Part shown: piece after piece, positions 44,354 through 52,777 of the stretch
Position numbering within the stretch: position 1 is the first letter of the stretch
How the letters are laid out: each line of letters starts with the position of its first letter
Origin: an uncultured Bryobacteraceae bacterium
GTDB lineage: Bacteria > Acidobacteriota > Terriglobia > Bryobacterales > Bryobacteraceae
Direction of reading: 5' to 3'
NCBI GenBank assembly: GCA_937924525.1
Contig: CALDSU010000005.1
Coordinates: 558,001-622,000, forward strand
DNA length: 64,000 bases
Made by a program: the position numbers and the translations under genes
Notes under the pieces: generated by a model
Told to the model about the DNA's origin: nothing
Seen by the model: only the letters and a program-made list of their open reading frames with translations
The model's database searches: none

Positions 44354-44692
44354 TCAGGCCGCCGTGGGCGGCGGGTTTTTTAACATCGTCAACAGCATCA
44401 CCACTTTCGTCTTGGCCCTGATGCCATGTGGCAGGTTCGGCGTCAGGTAGACGAAGGTGCGGGCCGCCGCCTCGTGTGAGTCCTCGCCGAGCAGCAAGGA
44501 TGCTTCGCCTTCCACAAAGTAGAGGGTCGCCGGGAACGGAGCGGTGTGCGCCGACAGTTCCTGCCCGGGCGCGAACGTGAACTGAATGATCTTGGAGCGG
44601 TCGTCGTTCTGGATCGTTTTCGAGAGAATGCCGTTCGCCGGCGCCTCGGCTGCGGCGGCCAAATCCGGCACCAGGAGGTAAGGTTGCTGCAT
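44354..44692 (-). CDS. Single-cupin protein
   Basis: 112 residues from ATG 44692, chosen because GAGGAACC precedes it. The cupin core is FAPGQELSAHTAPFPATLYFVEGEA (residues about 39-63; one His of the metal site, with a Thr-Ala-Pro replacing the second) and the later LTPNLPHGIRA (about 86). A metal site with 2-3 His is possible. Similar small cupins accompany Crp/Fnr-type regulators in denitrifier clusters. It heads a two-gene unit with the YwiC-like gene and is divergent from the regulator. Confidence 0.82.
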   Translation of the reverse strand: MQQPYLLVPDLAAAAEAPANGILSKTIQNDDRSKIIQFTFAPGQELSAHTAPFPATLYFVEGEASLLLGEDSHEAAARTFVYLTPNLPHGIRAKTKVVMLLTMLKNPPPTAA

Positions 44693-44728
44693 GGTTCCTC
44701 TATCTTCGCGCGACGGACGGGGATTGGC

Positions 44729-44744
44729 GGTGACGCTGATCACC
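44729..44744. promoter_or_regulatory. CRP/FNR-like palindromic operator
   Basis: GGTGA-CGCTGA-TCACC is a perfect 5-6-5 inverted repeat matching the inner bases of the TGTGA-N6-TCACA consensus. It lies in the 122-base gap between the cupin and Crp/Fnr genes, 37 bases before the cupin start and about 70 bases before the predicted transcription start of the regulator. Confidence 0.5.
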
Positions 44745-44770
44745 ACAGCCCGCGAAAGGAAGGGCGCCGT

Positions 44771-44800
44771 TTGAGCTCGCGGACGGGCATGCGATAGAGT
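44771..44800 (+). promoter_or_regulatory. Promoter candidate for the Crp/Fnr gene
   Basis: TTGAGC (44771-44776) and TAGAGT (44795-44800) are spaced by 18 bases; each matches four of six consensus positions. The ATG is at 44815. Confidence 0.38.
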
Positions 44801-44814
44801 GAAGTCTTCCGAAG

Positions 44815-45501
44815 ATGTCCTCTGCCCTCTCCAAGCGGGAGGTATTTTCCCGCAGCGTCCTGTTCGCCGCGCTCAGCGCGGAGGAGTTGGAATCCCTGAT
44901 CCCGCTGGCCGTCGCGCGCTCCTACCGCGCGGGAGAGGTGCTGTTCGAAGAAGGCATGCCGTGCGAAGGGCTGTACGTGCTGGCGTCCGGGACGGTGAAG
45001 ATTTCGAAGGCCAGCCCCTCGGGGCGCTCCATCATGCTGGCGATGGAATCGGCCCCTTCGACGGTCGCCGAGGTTCCGCTGTTCGACGGCGGGGATTATC
45101 CGGCGTCGGTTACGGCGGTCGAGGACACCGTGGCGTATCTGCTCCCCAAAGATGCCTTCCGGCGGTTCTGCGAGTCCCACCCCAAGGTGCCGTTGAAGGT
45201 GCTGGCGGTGGCGGGGCAGCGTCTCCGGCAACTGGTGCGGTTGGTGGAGACAGTTACGTTCGGGAGCATGCGGCAGCGGGTGGCCCGCGCTTTGCTCGAC
45301 TTTGCTGAGCAAAGCGGCCAGGCGGAATTTGACCTGCCGGTGACCCACGAGGAATTGGCCCTGCGACTGGGCACTGTCCGGGAGGTGGTTTCTCGCAACC
45401 TGGCGCGCTTTCAAGCCGAAGGCATGATCCGGATCGCCAGGCGGCAAGTCCTGCTGGTGGATCGGGACGCGTTGCGCGCCGAGGCGGAGACGGATCTCTA
45501 A
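44815..45501 (+). CDS. Crp/Fnr-family transcriptional regulator
   Basis: 228 residues from ATG 44815. A cyclic-nucleotide-binding-like beta roll (about 17-130; SYRAGEVLFEEGMPCEGLYVLASG) is followed by the dimer helix and a winged helix (about 150-220) with recognition helix TVREVVSRNLARF. There is no N-terminal Fe-S cysteine cluster like FNR, so it may respond to NO via heme, as DNR/NnrR proteins do, or to a nucleotide. The CRP-like site upstream is a likely target for autoregulation and for the divergent cupin/YwiC-like unit. Confidence 0.9.
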   Translation: MSSALSKREVFSRSVLFAALSAEELESLIPLAVARSYRAGEVLFEEGMPCEGLYVLASGTVKISKASPSGRSIMLAMESAPSTVAEVPLFDGGDYPASVTAVEDTVAYLLPKDAFRRFCESHPKVPLKVLAVAGQRLRQLVRLVETVTFGSMRQRVARALLDFAEQSGQAEFDLPVTHEELALRLGTVREVVSRNLARFQAEGMIRIARRQVLLVDRDALRAEAETDL

Positions 45502-45506
45502 TCGTG

Positions 45507-45628
45507 TAGGAGCTTGTTGAAAACGCCGGGACAGGCAACTCTGCCCACTCGGGTTGAACGTAAGTCCCTGATTTTCGCCTGGTGCGCCTCCGGGCAGAGC
45601 AGTGTCCCGGTTGTTCCACCAGCTTCTA
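45507..45628. mobile_element. MITE-like 122-base element with imperfect terminal inverted repeats
   Basis: The left arm (45507-45546) starts TAGGAGCTTGTTGAAAAC and the right arm (45592-45628), read on the other strand, starts TAGAAGCTGGTGGAACAA; the arms share about 80% identity over about 38 bases, including CGGGACA and the inner CTCTGCCC. The core of 45 bases has no gene. This is the plan of a non-autonomous transposable element or a large imperfect hairpin. No clear target duplication and no transposase gene are visible in the window. It lies 6 bases after the Crp/Fnr stop and before the bicupin gene. Confidence 0.5.
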
Positions 45629-45687
45629 GACTAGTCCAAGCTAGCAAACCGCTTGCGGACCGGCCCGGCGCCGCATACAATCCAACC

Positions 45688-46551
45688 GTGCGGCTGGCGG
45701 TCTGGTTTTTCCTTTTAGCATGGCAGCTGAGTGCGGCGGACGGGAAGGTGGATCCGACGTTTCTGCGGCGGCACGTGCCGGACATCGTCCCCGTCCCCTC
45801 GGAGTTTACAAGCGACGGCTGCCGGTTCAAGCCCATCTTCGGCAGCGGCGACCCGGATGCGCGCCAGGCGAAAGGAATTGCGCGCTTCAGCGAACTCGAA
45901 CTGGACCCCGGAAGCGCTTGCCGGACCACGGCGCAGCCTCGGGAAGAGCACATTTATCTGGTGCTCGACGGCTCCGGCGCGGTGCGCTACGGCGACGGCC
46001 AGTTGCCGGTTCGCCGCTTCGATTATCTGTATATCCCGCCGGGGACGCCGCATGCGCTGACTTGTAGCGGGCTTTCGCCTTGCCGGGCGCTGCTGATGGG
46101 CTATCGCATTCCCCAGGATGTCCCCCTCGCGATCCCCCTCGAGCCCTTGCGGGCCAATCTCGAAGAGGTTCCCCTCCAGGTGGTGGGCGGCCATCCCCCG
46201 AGCACCCTGTACCGATTACTGCTCGGGGACACCAAGAGCCAGCGAGACCGCATCGCCGCCGGGCACGTCGTGACGAGTTTGTTCGTCATGGAGTTCGCTC
46301 CCGGCGGCACGAACCAGCCGCATCATCACGACCGCGAGGAGGAAATCTATTACCTGATGAGCGGGAAGGGCGAGATGGTTGCCGGCGGCGGCATGGACGG
46401 ACACGAAGGGCGCTATCCCGCCAAGGCGGGCGATGCTTATTTCATCCGGTTGAACGCAACCGTCGGTTTCTATGCGTCCGCGGATCCCGGCGCGGAGAAA
46501 GCGCGGATCCTCGCAGTCCGGTCCCGTTATCCGTTCGGCTCGCTCCGGTGA
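45688..46551 (+). CDS. Exported bicupin protein
   Basis: 287 residues from GTG 45688, which gives a clean signal peptide (MRLAVWFFLLAWQLSAADG); a start at 45514 would translate the MITE-like element. Cupin 1 lies about 75-150 (PREEHIYLVLDGSGAVRYG, IPPGTPHALTC) and cupin 2 about 200-275 (PGGTNQPHHHDREEEIYYLMSG, with a His-His-His/Glu metal site, and AYFIRLNATVG). It is probably a periplasmic metal enzyme or sugar-binding protein; the substrate is unknown. Confidence 0.82.
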   Translation: MRLAVWFFLLAWQLSAADGKVDPTFLRRHVPDIVPVPSEFTSDGCRFKPIFGSGDPDARQAKGIARFSELELDPGSACRTTAQPREEHIYLVLDGSGAVRYGDGQLPVRRFDYLYIPPGTPHALTCSGLSPCRALLMGYRIPQDVPLAIPLEPLRANLEEVPLQVVGGHPPSTLYRLLLGDTKSQRDRIAAGHVVTSLFVMEFAPGGTNQPHHHDREEEIYYLMSGKGEMVAGGGMDGHEGRYPAKAGDAYFIRLNATVGFYASADPGAEKARILAVRSRYPFGSLR

Positions 46552-46624
46552 GCTGGTTCGTTGAGGCGGAGTTCTGGCGGAGGCCCGCTTGTCGCCACTC
46601 GCGGCTCGGCTCGGGGGGGTGAGT

Positions 46625-47983
46625 CTACTTGCTTCCTTCGAGGATGAAGATCGGCGCCATCCCCGAAGTGCTCGAGAACCCGCCCGGCGAACCCGAGGAC
46701 AACCAGCTCGCGCAGCTATGAATACGCCCCAAGTACGCCTGGAGGTGGATATCGACGCGCATTTCCTGGAATTCCACCGGGCCGAATCTCTCCAGCGGGA
46801 AGATTGACTTCACAGGTCCGACCCGTTCCTGCACTACATATGGCGTACGAAGCGCCTGGCGCACGGCCCGCTCCCAGTCCGCGTCGTCCATCTCCGCACC
46901 ATAGAACAGTCCTGAATCGGCGTAGTCGTCGTTGGGCTTCAAGACCAGTCGCTCGCGGTTCTGAAGGAGGAACTCCGGCAGCTCCACCACTTCCTGCTGA
47001 TAAGTGGTCTTGGTCTGGGCGACCAGGCGAGTCCACGGCACATGCTCCCGAACCACCTTCCGCTCCGCGATGGGAAATTTGGCGGTGAGAGATTCGTCCG
47101 TCAGCAATCCGAGGAACGCCTTCTTATGAGCCAGCTCCGAACGGAAACTGTTCACCAGGCAGACGGCGCGGGCCCGGTAGGCTTGCACCAACGGATGCGA
47201 CAGGTCAAACCGTTGGAGGAACTCCTGCACGCTGACCCGCCGGTACACCAGGTCGATGGCGAACGGACCCTTCCGAAGCACGCCGCCCTTGAACTCAAGC
47301 TGGTCCGGAGTGACGATCTCGGTTTCGTAGCCCTGCTCCCTGAAGTAGTTACAGATCGGCGAATATTCGGTCGGCGCAGGCCGGGCGCCGGGACGGAACT
47401 CGAGAATCGCGATCCGGGGCCGTTTGGGTCCATGATGGAACTGCCGCCAGACATTCAGCAGCGCGGACAGCAGATACTTCTTGCCGGTGATCTTGGTCAG
47501 CGGCTGCTTTTTTCGAAACTCCTTCACCGGCGGCGCGCCATAGAACAACTCTGCCAGCCCGTCGGCCCAGGCGACGCCCATCGGCGAGTCAGGGTTATAC
47601 TGAAGAAGATAAGACGATCCATTCGAGACGCTCAGGTCAAGACGGCACATCGCGTCCAGCGCTTTGTAGCCCGGTTCAATGGAAGCCAGCATCTTCTCTG
47701 CGGGCAGCAACTCCAGCCGGTTCATGAGAGCCGGATTGGCGAGGACCATCTGCTGCATGCGGTCGACGGCCGAGATGAGCAGTTCGGCCGACTTGATCAT
47801 GGAGTCGTACTGTTTCCGGGTGAGGAAGTGAGGGCGGAGAAAGGGACACAACAGACGCCCCCCGCTGGACAGTGACTCCTCGACCATCCGCTCGCGGATC
47901 GGATGGAGCCAATTCAGATCCCGATAGGGATCGCTTTGAAGAATTTTGTGATAGCGGGCAATCGCCTCATTGATCTGCGCCAT
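46625..47983 (-). CDS. Circularly permuted ATP-grasp-like protein
   Basis: 452 residues from ATG 47983. The C-terminal part shows ATP-grasp features: LVLKPNDDYADSGLFYG (about 343-359; Lys for ATP), YVVQERVG (about 381), EMRVDIHLQAYLG (metal/ATP acidic region) and the ending GGFSSTSGMAPIFILE. The resemblance is to circularly permuted ATP-grasp/glutathionylspermidine-synthase-like ligases, which join a carboxylate to an amine with ATP. The N-terminal 150 residues do not match any family I know. The substrate is unknown. Codon use and base composition look more AT-rich than neighbours. Confidence 0.68.
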   Translation of the reverse strand: MAQINEAIARYHKILQSDPYRDLNWLHPIRERMVEESLSSGGRLLCPFLRPHFLTRKQYDSMIKSAELLISAVDRMQQMVLANPALMNRLELLPAEKMLASIEPGYKALDAMCRLDLSVSNGSSYLLQYNPDSPMGVAWADGLAELFYGAPPVKEFRKKQPLTKITGKKYLLSALLNVWRQFHHGPKRPRIAILEFRPGARPAPTEYSPICNYFREQGYETEIVTPDQLEFKGGVLRKGPFAIDLVYRRVSVQEFLQRFDLSHPLVQAYRARAVCLVNSFRSELAHKKAFLGLLTDESLTAKFPIAERKVVREHVPWTRLVAQTKTTYQQEVVELPEFLLQNRERLVLKPNDDYADSGLFYGAEMDDADWERAVRQALRTPYVVQERVGPVKSIFPLERFGPVEFQEMRVDIHLQAYLGRIHSCASWLSSGSPGGFSSTSGMAPIFILEGSK

Positions 47984-47984
47984 G

Positions 47985-48010
47985 CTGTTACAGACCGGAT
48001 CTGTATACAG
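47985..48010. promoter_or_regulatory. Paired CTGT..ACAG palindromes before the ATP-grasp-like gene
   Basis: CTGT-T-ACAG (47985-47993) and CTGT-AT-ACAG (48001-48010) lie just upstream of the ATG on the minus strand. A -10-like CATACT (48014-48009) is next to them, so they would cover the start of transcription. The same 160-base gap holds TAACCC-13-GGGTTA (48063-48087) before the S46 peptidase. These could be operators. Confidence 0.35.
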
Positions 48011-48143
48011 TATGACACACCAACCGGCTCCGCCGAAACTACCGTTGTGGTCCTAGTCGAGATAACCCATTTTATTAGAACGGGTTAAGAGTGATGGAAT
48101 TTTTGCGGGCGGAGATCCGGGTCGCCTTTCCTGCGAGTAAAAG

Positions 48144-50192
48144 ATGACAAGACGCTTACTTTGCTCTTTTTTGACTCTCGCGCTGGCCTGGGCATGGGCG
48201 GACGAGGGAATGTGGCTCGTCAATCAGTTCCCCAAGGCAGCAGTGCGCCAAGCTTACGGCGTTGACGTTTCGGACGCGTTCCTCGATCGGCTCCAGTTGG
48301 CGGCGGTGCGGTTCAACAGCGGGGGTTCAGGCTCCTTCGTCTCCCCCAAAGGACTGCTCTTCACGAATCATCATGTCGGGCGGGACTGCATTCATAAGTT
48401 GTCGACGGCCGAAAACGATTATGTCGCCAAGGGCTTTTACGCCGCCACGCCCGGCGAAGAAAAAGCCTGCCCCGATCTGGAGATCAACGTCGTTCTGAAA
48501 ATCGAGGACGTCACCTCCCAGATCAAGGCGGTGGAGAAGCCAGGGATGCCTCCCGCCGAAGTGTTTCGTCTGCGGCGGGCGGCAATGGCCGCTCGCGAGA
48601 AGGAATGCGCCCAGGCAACGGGAAACCGCTGCGACGTGGTCGACCTGTACTCGGGTGGCCGCTACCATCTGTACCAATACAAGAAGTACACCGATGTGCG
48701 CCTGGTGTTTGCGCCCGAGGAGTCCATCGCCGCGTTCGGCGGCGATCCCGACAACTTCACGTATCCCCGCTATTGCCTGGACTTCGCCATGTTCCGGGCG
48801 TACGAGAACGGAAAGCCGGTCGAGAGCCGGCATTGGTTTCCGTGGAGCAGGAAAGGCGTGCGCGAGAGTGAGCTAACTTTTGTCGCGGGCAACCCCGGCA
48901 CCACGGGGCGGTTGCACACGCTGGCGCAGCTTGAATTTCTGCGCGATGTGAGCTACCCGATGATGCACCGGCGGCTGCAAGGTCTGGTGGAAGCCCTGCA
49001 AGCCTACGGCGCCCAAGGCGCCGAGCAGAAGCGGCAGGCGGGGGATGCCCTGCTCAGCGCCCAGAACAGCCTCAAAGCCTACACGGGATTCCTGAACGGG
49101 CTGCGCGACCCTCAGTTGATGGGACGCAAGCGCGACGAGGAACAAACGTTGCGGGCGTGGGTGGAAGCCGAACCCGACCGGCGGCAGAAGTACGGTGACG
49201 TGTGGGACAACGTAGCGCGGGCGTACGCGGCGACCCGGGATTCCTTCAAGCCCTACGCCTTGAGCACGCCGGTGCTGTCGGAGGTCTTTCCCCTTGCCCG
49301 CCACCTGCTGCGCTATGCCGAGGAGGTGGCCAAACCCAATGATCAACGCCTCCGCGAATACCGGGACTCGGCGCTGGAATCCCTTCGCCAGCAACTGTTT
49401 TCCCCTGCGCCGATCCACGACGGGCTCGAAATCGCGATCCTTGCCCAAAACTTCCGTTGCCTGGAACAGGAACTGGGCTCAGACGACGAAGTAGTGCGGG
49501 CCATCCTGGACGGGCGTTCTCCCCAGGACGCAGCGGCAGCATATGTTTCCGGCAGCAGGTTGAAGGATTTGGCGGAGCGCAAGCGCTTGGCTTCTGACGC
49601 GGCGGCGGTCCGCGCGTCGCAAGATGGCATGATCCGGCTTGCCCGCCTCCTCGAGGAGCGCAATCGCGCGCTGCGCAAGAAAACTGAAGATGAGCTGGAA
49701 GCCGTGCTGGCCACGAGCGCGGGTTTGCTGGCCCAGGCGCGCTTTGACCGCTACGGTGACTCGGTCTACCCCGACGCCACTTTTACCTTCCGGATCGCCT
49801 ACGGTCCCGCCAAAGGGTATTTTTCCGGCGGCAAGCGGATTCCTTTTGCCACCCGCACCGCGGGCCTGTACCAGCGGGCTACGGGCGTGGATCCGTTCGC
49901 TTTGCCTGAATCCTGGCTCAAAGCCAGATCAAAGCTGAACCCCAACACTCCCTTCAACTTCGTCACCACCTGCGACATCCACGGCGGCAACTCCGGCAGC
50001 CCGACCGTGAACGCGCGCGGCGAGATTGTCGGCATCGTCTTCGACGGCAACCTGGAGAGCCTGCCGAACCGCTTTGTCTACACCGACAGCCAGGCGCGCG
50101 CGGTCCACGTCGCCAGCCAGATCATCGTCGAATCTTTGCGCACCGTCTACGGGGCGCACGAACTGCTGAAAGAATTGGGGTTGTCACGCTAG
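48144..50192 (+). CDS. S46-family dipeptidyl-peptidase (DPP7-like)
   Basis: 682 residues from ATG 48144, typical of S46 (about 700). A signal peptide (1-19) is followed by the opening WLVNQFP and the chymotrypsin-like catalytic region: His pair in LLFTNHHVGRD (76-77), a large helical insert (about 270-560), and catalytic Ser in HGGNSGSPT (about 618). The motif VFDGNLES has Gly where DPP11 enzymes have Arg, suggesting preference for hydrophobic rather than acidic P1 residues. It would remove dipeptides from exported peptides. Its stop TAG shares bases with the convergent radical SAM gene stop. Confidence 0.92.
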   Translation: MTRRLLCSFLTLALAWAWADEGMWLVNQFPKAAVRQAYGVDVSDAFLDRLQLAAVRFNSGGSGSFVSPKGLLFTNHHVGRDCIHKLSTAENDYVAKGFYAATPGEEKACPDLEINVVLKIEDVTSQIKAVEKPGMPPAEVFRLRRAAMAAREKECAQATGNRCDVVDLYSGGRYHLYQYKKYTDVRLVFAPEESIAAFGGDPDNFTYPRYCLDFAMFRAYENGKPVESRHWFPWSRKGVRESELTFVAGNPGTTGRLHTLAQLEFLRDVSYPMMHRRLQGLVEALQAYGAQGAEQKRQAGDALLSAQNSLKAYTGFLNGLRDPQLMGRKRDEEQTLRAWVEAEPDRRQKYGDVWDNVARAYAATRDSFKPYALSTPVLSEVFPLARHLLRYAEEVAKPNDQRLREYRDSALESLRQQLFSPAPIHDGLEIAILAQNFRCLEQELGSDDEVVRAILDGRSPQDAAAAYVSGSRLKDLAERKRLASDAAAVRASQDGMIRLARLLEERNRALRKKTEDELEAVLATSAGLLAQARFDRYGDSVYPDATFTFRIAYGPAKGYFSGGKRIPFATRTAGLYQRATGVDPFALPESWLKARSKLNPNTPFNFVTTCDIHGGNSGSPTVNARGEIVGIVFDGNLESLPNRFVYTDSQARAVHVASQIIVESLRTVYGAHELLKELGLSR

Positions 50193-51277
50193 CGCGTCCT
50201 GGTTTCTGCCGACGCCGGGCGCGTCTCGATCTGGACCAGACCGGACGGCGGCGTCTGGCGCTTGGGCGGATTCAACCAGCGCCGCGGCAACCGGGCGAAG
50301 TAAATCATCCGTTCCACCCAGGGCAGGAACCGGCGCACGGTCTTGCCGTGCAGCAACAAGCTCCCCACCACCAGCCACGGGTGCGGGATGGTGGTGCAGC
50401 AGCGGGCACAGATGTCGATTTCGCCCGCGCGGCCCTCGCTGTGGAGCCTGCGCATGCGCTGCATTTCCAACGAGTTCCAGATTCCAGTCAAGGAGTCTCG
50501 TTCCAGGTTGCCCACGGGTTTGCCATCCAGCATGTAACTTTGGCAACAGGGATACACGTTGCCATCCTGCTTCACATACATGGGACCCCGCCAAAGGTAG
50601 TGACAAGGATGCTTCCAGTCGCGGGCCTCGTGCCCCGCGTCCGGGCGCATCAGATTGGTCTCGTCCTCCTTGATCCGCACTTGATCGACACCTGGCACTT
50701 GGCTCCAGTAGCGCACGAACTCGTCGGTCTCATGCGCGTTTCCCTCCATCCGCACCATCTGGACGACCACCTGCACCTTTGCCCCAAGTTCTTGTTTTAA
50801 CCGGGCAAAGCGCACGAAATTGTCCCGCACCTTTTCAAAACGGGCGCCCTTGCGATAATACTCGAAGGTCTCCTTCGACATCCCGTCGAAACTGAGCGTA
50901 ATGTGCTGCAAGCGGGACGCGAGCACCCGCCGCGCGGTGGGCTCATCCAGGAACGTCCCGTTGGTGGAAAGCAGGGTGGAGATGTCGTGCTGCTCGCAGT
51001 ACTCGATCCGGTCGAAGATGGCCCGGTCCATGAACGGTTCGCCCAGTCCGATCAGCATCATGTGCTCGGCGCTCCGACCGGACTCCCGGACCAGCCGTTC
51101 GAACACCGCGTCCGCCATATCGGCTTTCGGCTGCTTATGGGTTTCCCGGGGGCACATCGGGCAGTAAAGATTGCATTTCGCGGTGGTTTCGACGATGTAC
51201 TCGACCGGGAGTCCCCGCAGAACGGCGTGGCCGTTCAGGTACCCCCAAAGCAGCTTGGCCCGATTCCAGGCTCGCAC
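50189..51277 (-). CDS. Radical SAM/SPASM-domain protein
   Basis: 362 residues from GTG 51277, my preferred start: earlier in-frame starts reach 51490 and would overlap the divergent photolyase gene. The [4Fe-4S]-SAM motif is CNLYCPMC (about 38-45), followed by LIGLGEPFM and LSTNGTFL blocks. A C-terminal SPASM-like set CCQSYMLDGKPVGNL with later CARCC would bind a further cluster. Members modify peptides or proteins, mature sulfatases, or act on small molecules; the substrate is unknown and no small precursor peptide was found beside it. Confidence 0.84.
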   Translation of the reverse strand: MRAWNRAKLLWGYLNGHAVLRGLPVEYIVETTAKCNLYCPMCPRETHKQPKADMADAVFERLVRESGRSAEHMMLIGLGEPFMDRAIFDRIEYCEQHDISTLLSTNGTFLDEPTARRVLASRLQHITLSFDGMSKETFEYYRKGARFEKVRDNFVRFARLKQELGAKVQVVVQMVRMEGNAHETDEFVRYWSQVPGVDQVRIKEDETNLMRPDAGHEARDWKHPCHYLWRGPMYVKQDGNVYPCCQSYMLDGKPVGNLERDSLTGIWNSLEMQRMRRLHSEGRAGEIDICARCCTTIPHPWLVVGSLLLHGKTVRRFLPWVERMIYFARLPRRWLNPPKRQTPPSGLVQIETRPASAETRTR

Positions 51278-51367
51278 CCCTTCATTGTAGCGAGGTTGCC
51301 ACCGCGGGCCGTCCGAAACCGGCGTGAAAAATCTGACAAAACGAGCCCCAAGCGCATCCACAAAGCC

Positions 51368-52777
51368 ATGCAAACGCGTGTGCGACAACTGAACCAGCAG
51401 GTTGTCCGAGGAGGCGCCAAGTACGTTTTGTATTGGGCCCAAATGAACCGCCGGGTGGATTCGAACCACGGGCTCGAATTCGCCGCCCAAATGGCGAATG
51501 ACCTCAGTCTGCCGCTCCTCTACTACGAAGGTCTAACCTGCTCGTATCCTCACGCCAGCGACCGCTTCCACACGTTCATCCTGGAGGGCGTTCCCGAACA
51601 GGCTAGACGCTTGTCCGAACGCGGCATCGGTTATTGCTTCTACCTACGTAGGAAGTCATCGGATCCGAATGACGTCCTGTATCGCCTCGCTGAGCAGGCT
51701 GCGGCCGTGGTCAGCGACGATTACCCGGTTTTCCTCACGGCCAAGTATAACCCTTCCGTGGCGGAAAAGCTGGAGGTTCCCTACCACGTGGTGGACAGCA
51801 GTTGTGTAGTGCCGATGAACCTGATCCGCAAGCGGGAGTATGCGGCCTACACGATTCGGCCCAAGATCATGCGTTTGCTGCCTCACTACCTGCACCCGGT
51901 GACGCCGATTACGCTGCGCAGAAAGATGTCTGGTCTGGGCGCCGCCGAAGCATTCCATACCCCGGTGCGGACCGAGGAGATCCCGGCGCTGGTGTCCTCC
52001 TGCGAAATCGACCACTCGGTGCCTCCGTCTCTCGGGTTCGCCGGGGGGCGCCTCGAGGCAGAAAAACGCCTGCATCTCTTTCTGGACAAGAAGCTGAAAC
52101 GCTACGCGGAAGATCGGAACGAGCCCAGCGCCCATGCGACCAGCGACTTGAGCCCCTACCTGCACTTCGGCATGATTTCGTCTCTCGAGATCGCGCTGGC
52201 GACCCGCCGGCGCGCCGAAGAACTGGGCATCTCGGCGGAAGAGTTCCTGGAAGAATTGATCGTGCGGAGAGAACTTGCCTTCAACTTCGCGCGCCATTCT
52301 CCCCGCCCGGACTCGTTAAGTAACCTCCCCGAATGGGCCACCCAGACGCTGCGCAAGCACGCGACCGACAAACGCAAACCCGTCTACACGCGCCAGCAGT
52401 TTTGCGAGGCGCAGACGCATGACGCCCTGTGGAACGCGACGCAGCGGGAAATGCTGTTGCGCGGGAAGATTCATGGCTACTACCGTATGTATTGGGGCAA
52501 GAAGATCATCGAGTGGTCTCCCACTTGCCAGGATGCCCTGGAAACCATGATCTACATTCATGATCGCTGGGCGCTGGACGGGCGTGATCCCAATACGTAC
52601 ACCAATGTTCTCTGGTGCTTTGGCCTGCACGACCGGCCCTGGCAGGAACGCCCGGTGTTCGGCCTGATCCGCTACATGTCGCTGGACGGGATGAAGCGGA
52701 AAACCCGGACCGAGGCGTACATCCGGGAAATCCGGCACCTCGAGGAGACCGGAAAGGATCTGTTTAGCGCGGCATGA
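51368..52777 (+). CDS. Class II CPD deoxyribodipyrimidine photolyase
   Basis: 469 residues from ATG 51368. The N-terminal antenna domain (about 15-180) opens with YVLYWAQMNRRVDSNHGLEFA, the class II pattern. The FAD-binding helical domain (about 240-469) carries RRELAFNFA, YYRMYWGKKIIEW and IHDRWALDGRDPNTYTNVLW, typical of class II enzymes rather than the class I PhrB type. It uses light and FADH- to split cyclobutane pyrimidine dimers. It overlaps the TIGR01777 gene by 4 bases (ATGA). Confidence 0.94.
   Translation: MQTRVRQLNQQVVRGGAKYVLYWAQMNRRVDSNHGLEFAAQMANDLSLPLLYYEGLTCSYPHASDRFHTFILEGVPEQARRLSERGIGYCFYLRRKSSDPNDVLYRLAEQAAAVVSDDYPVFLTAKYNPSVAEKLEVPYHVVDSSCVVPMNLIRKREYAAYTIRPKIMRLLPHYLHPVTPITLRRKMSGLGAAEAFHTPVRTEEIPALVSSCEIDHSVPPSLGFAGGRLEAEKRLHLFLDKKLKRYAEDRNEPSAHATSDLSPYLHFGMISSLEIALATRRRAEELGISAEEFLEELIVRRELAFNFARHSPRPDSLSNLPEWATQTLRKHATDKRKPVYTRQQFCEAQTHDALWNATQREMLLRGKIHGYYRMYWGKKIIEWSPTCQDALETMIYIHDRWALDGRDPNTYTNVLWCFGLHDRPWQERPVFGLIRYMSLDGMKRKTRTEAYIREIRHLEETGKDLFSAA

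Noticed and set aside
48001-48010. LexA box
   Set aside because: CTGT and ACAG are present but separated by 2 bases instead of the 8 of the enterobacterial SOS box.
51440-51475. tRNA T-arm-like sequence GTGGATTCGAACCAC
   Set aside because: It lies inside the conserved class II photolyase N-terminus (NRRVDSNHG) and no acceptor or anticodon stem can be formed around it.
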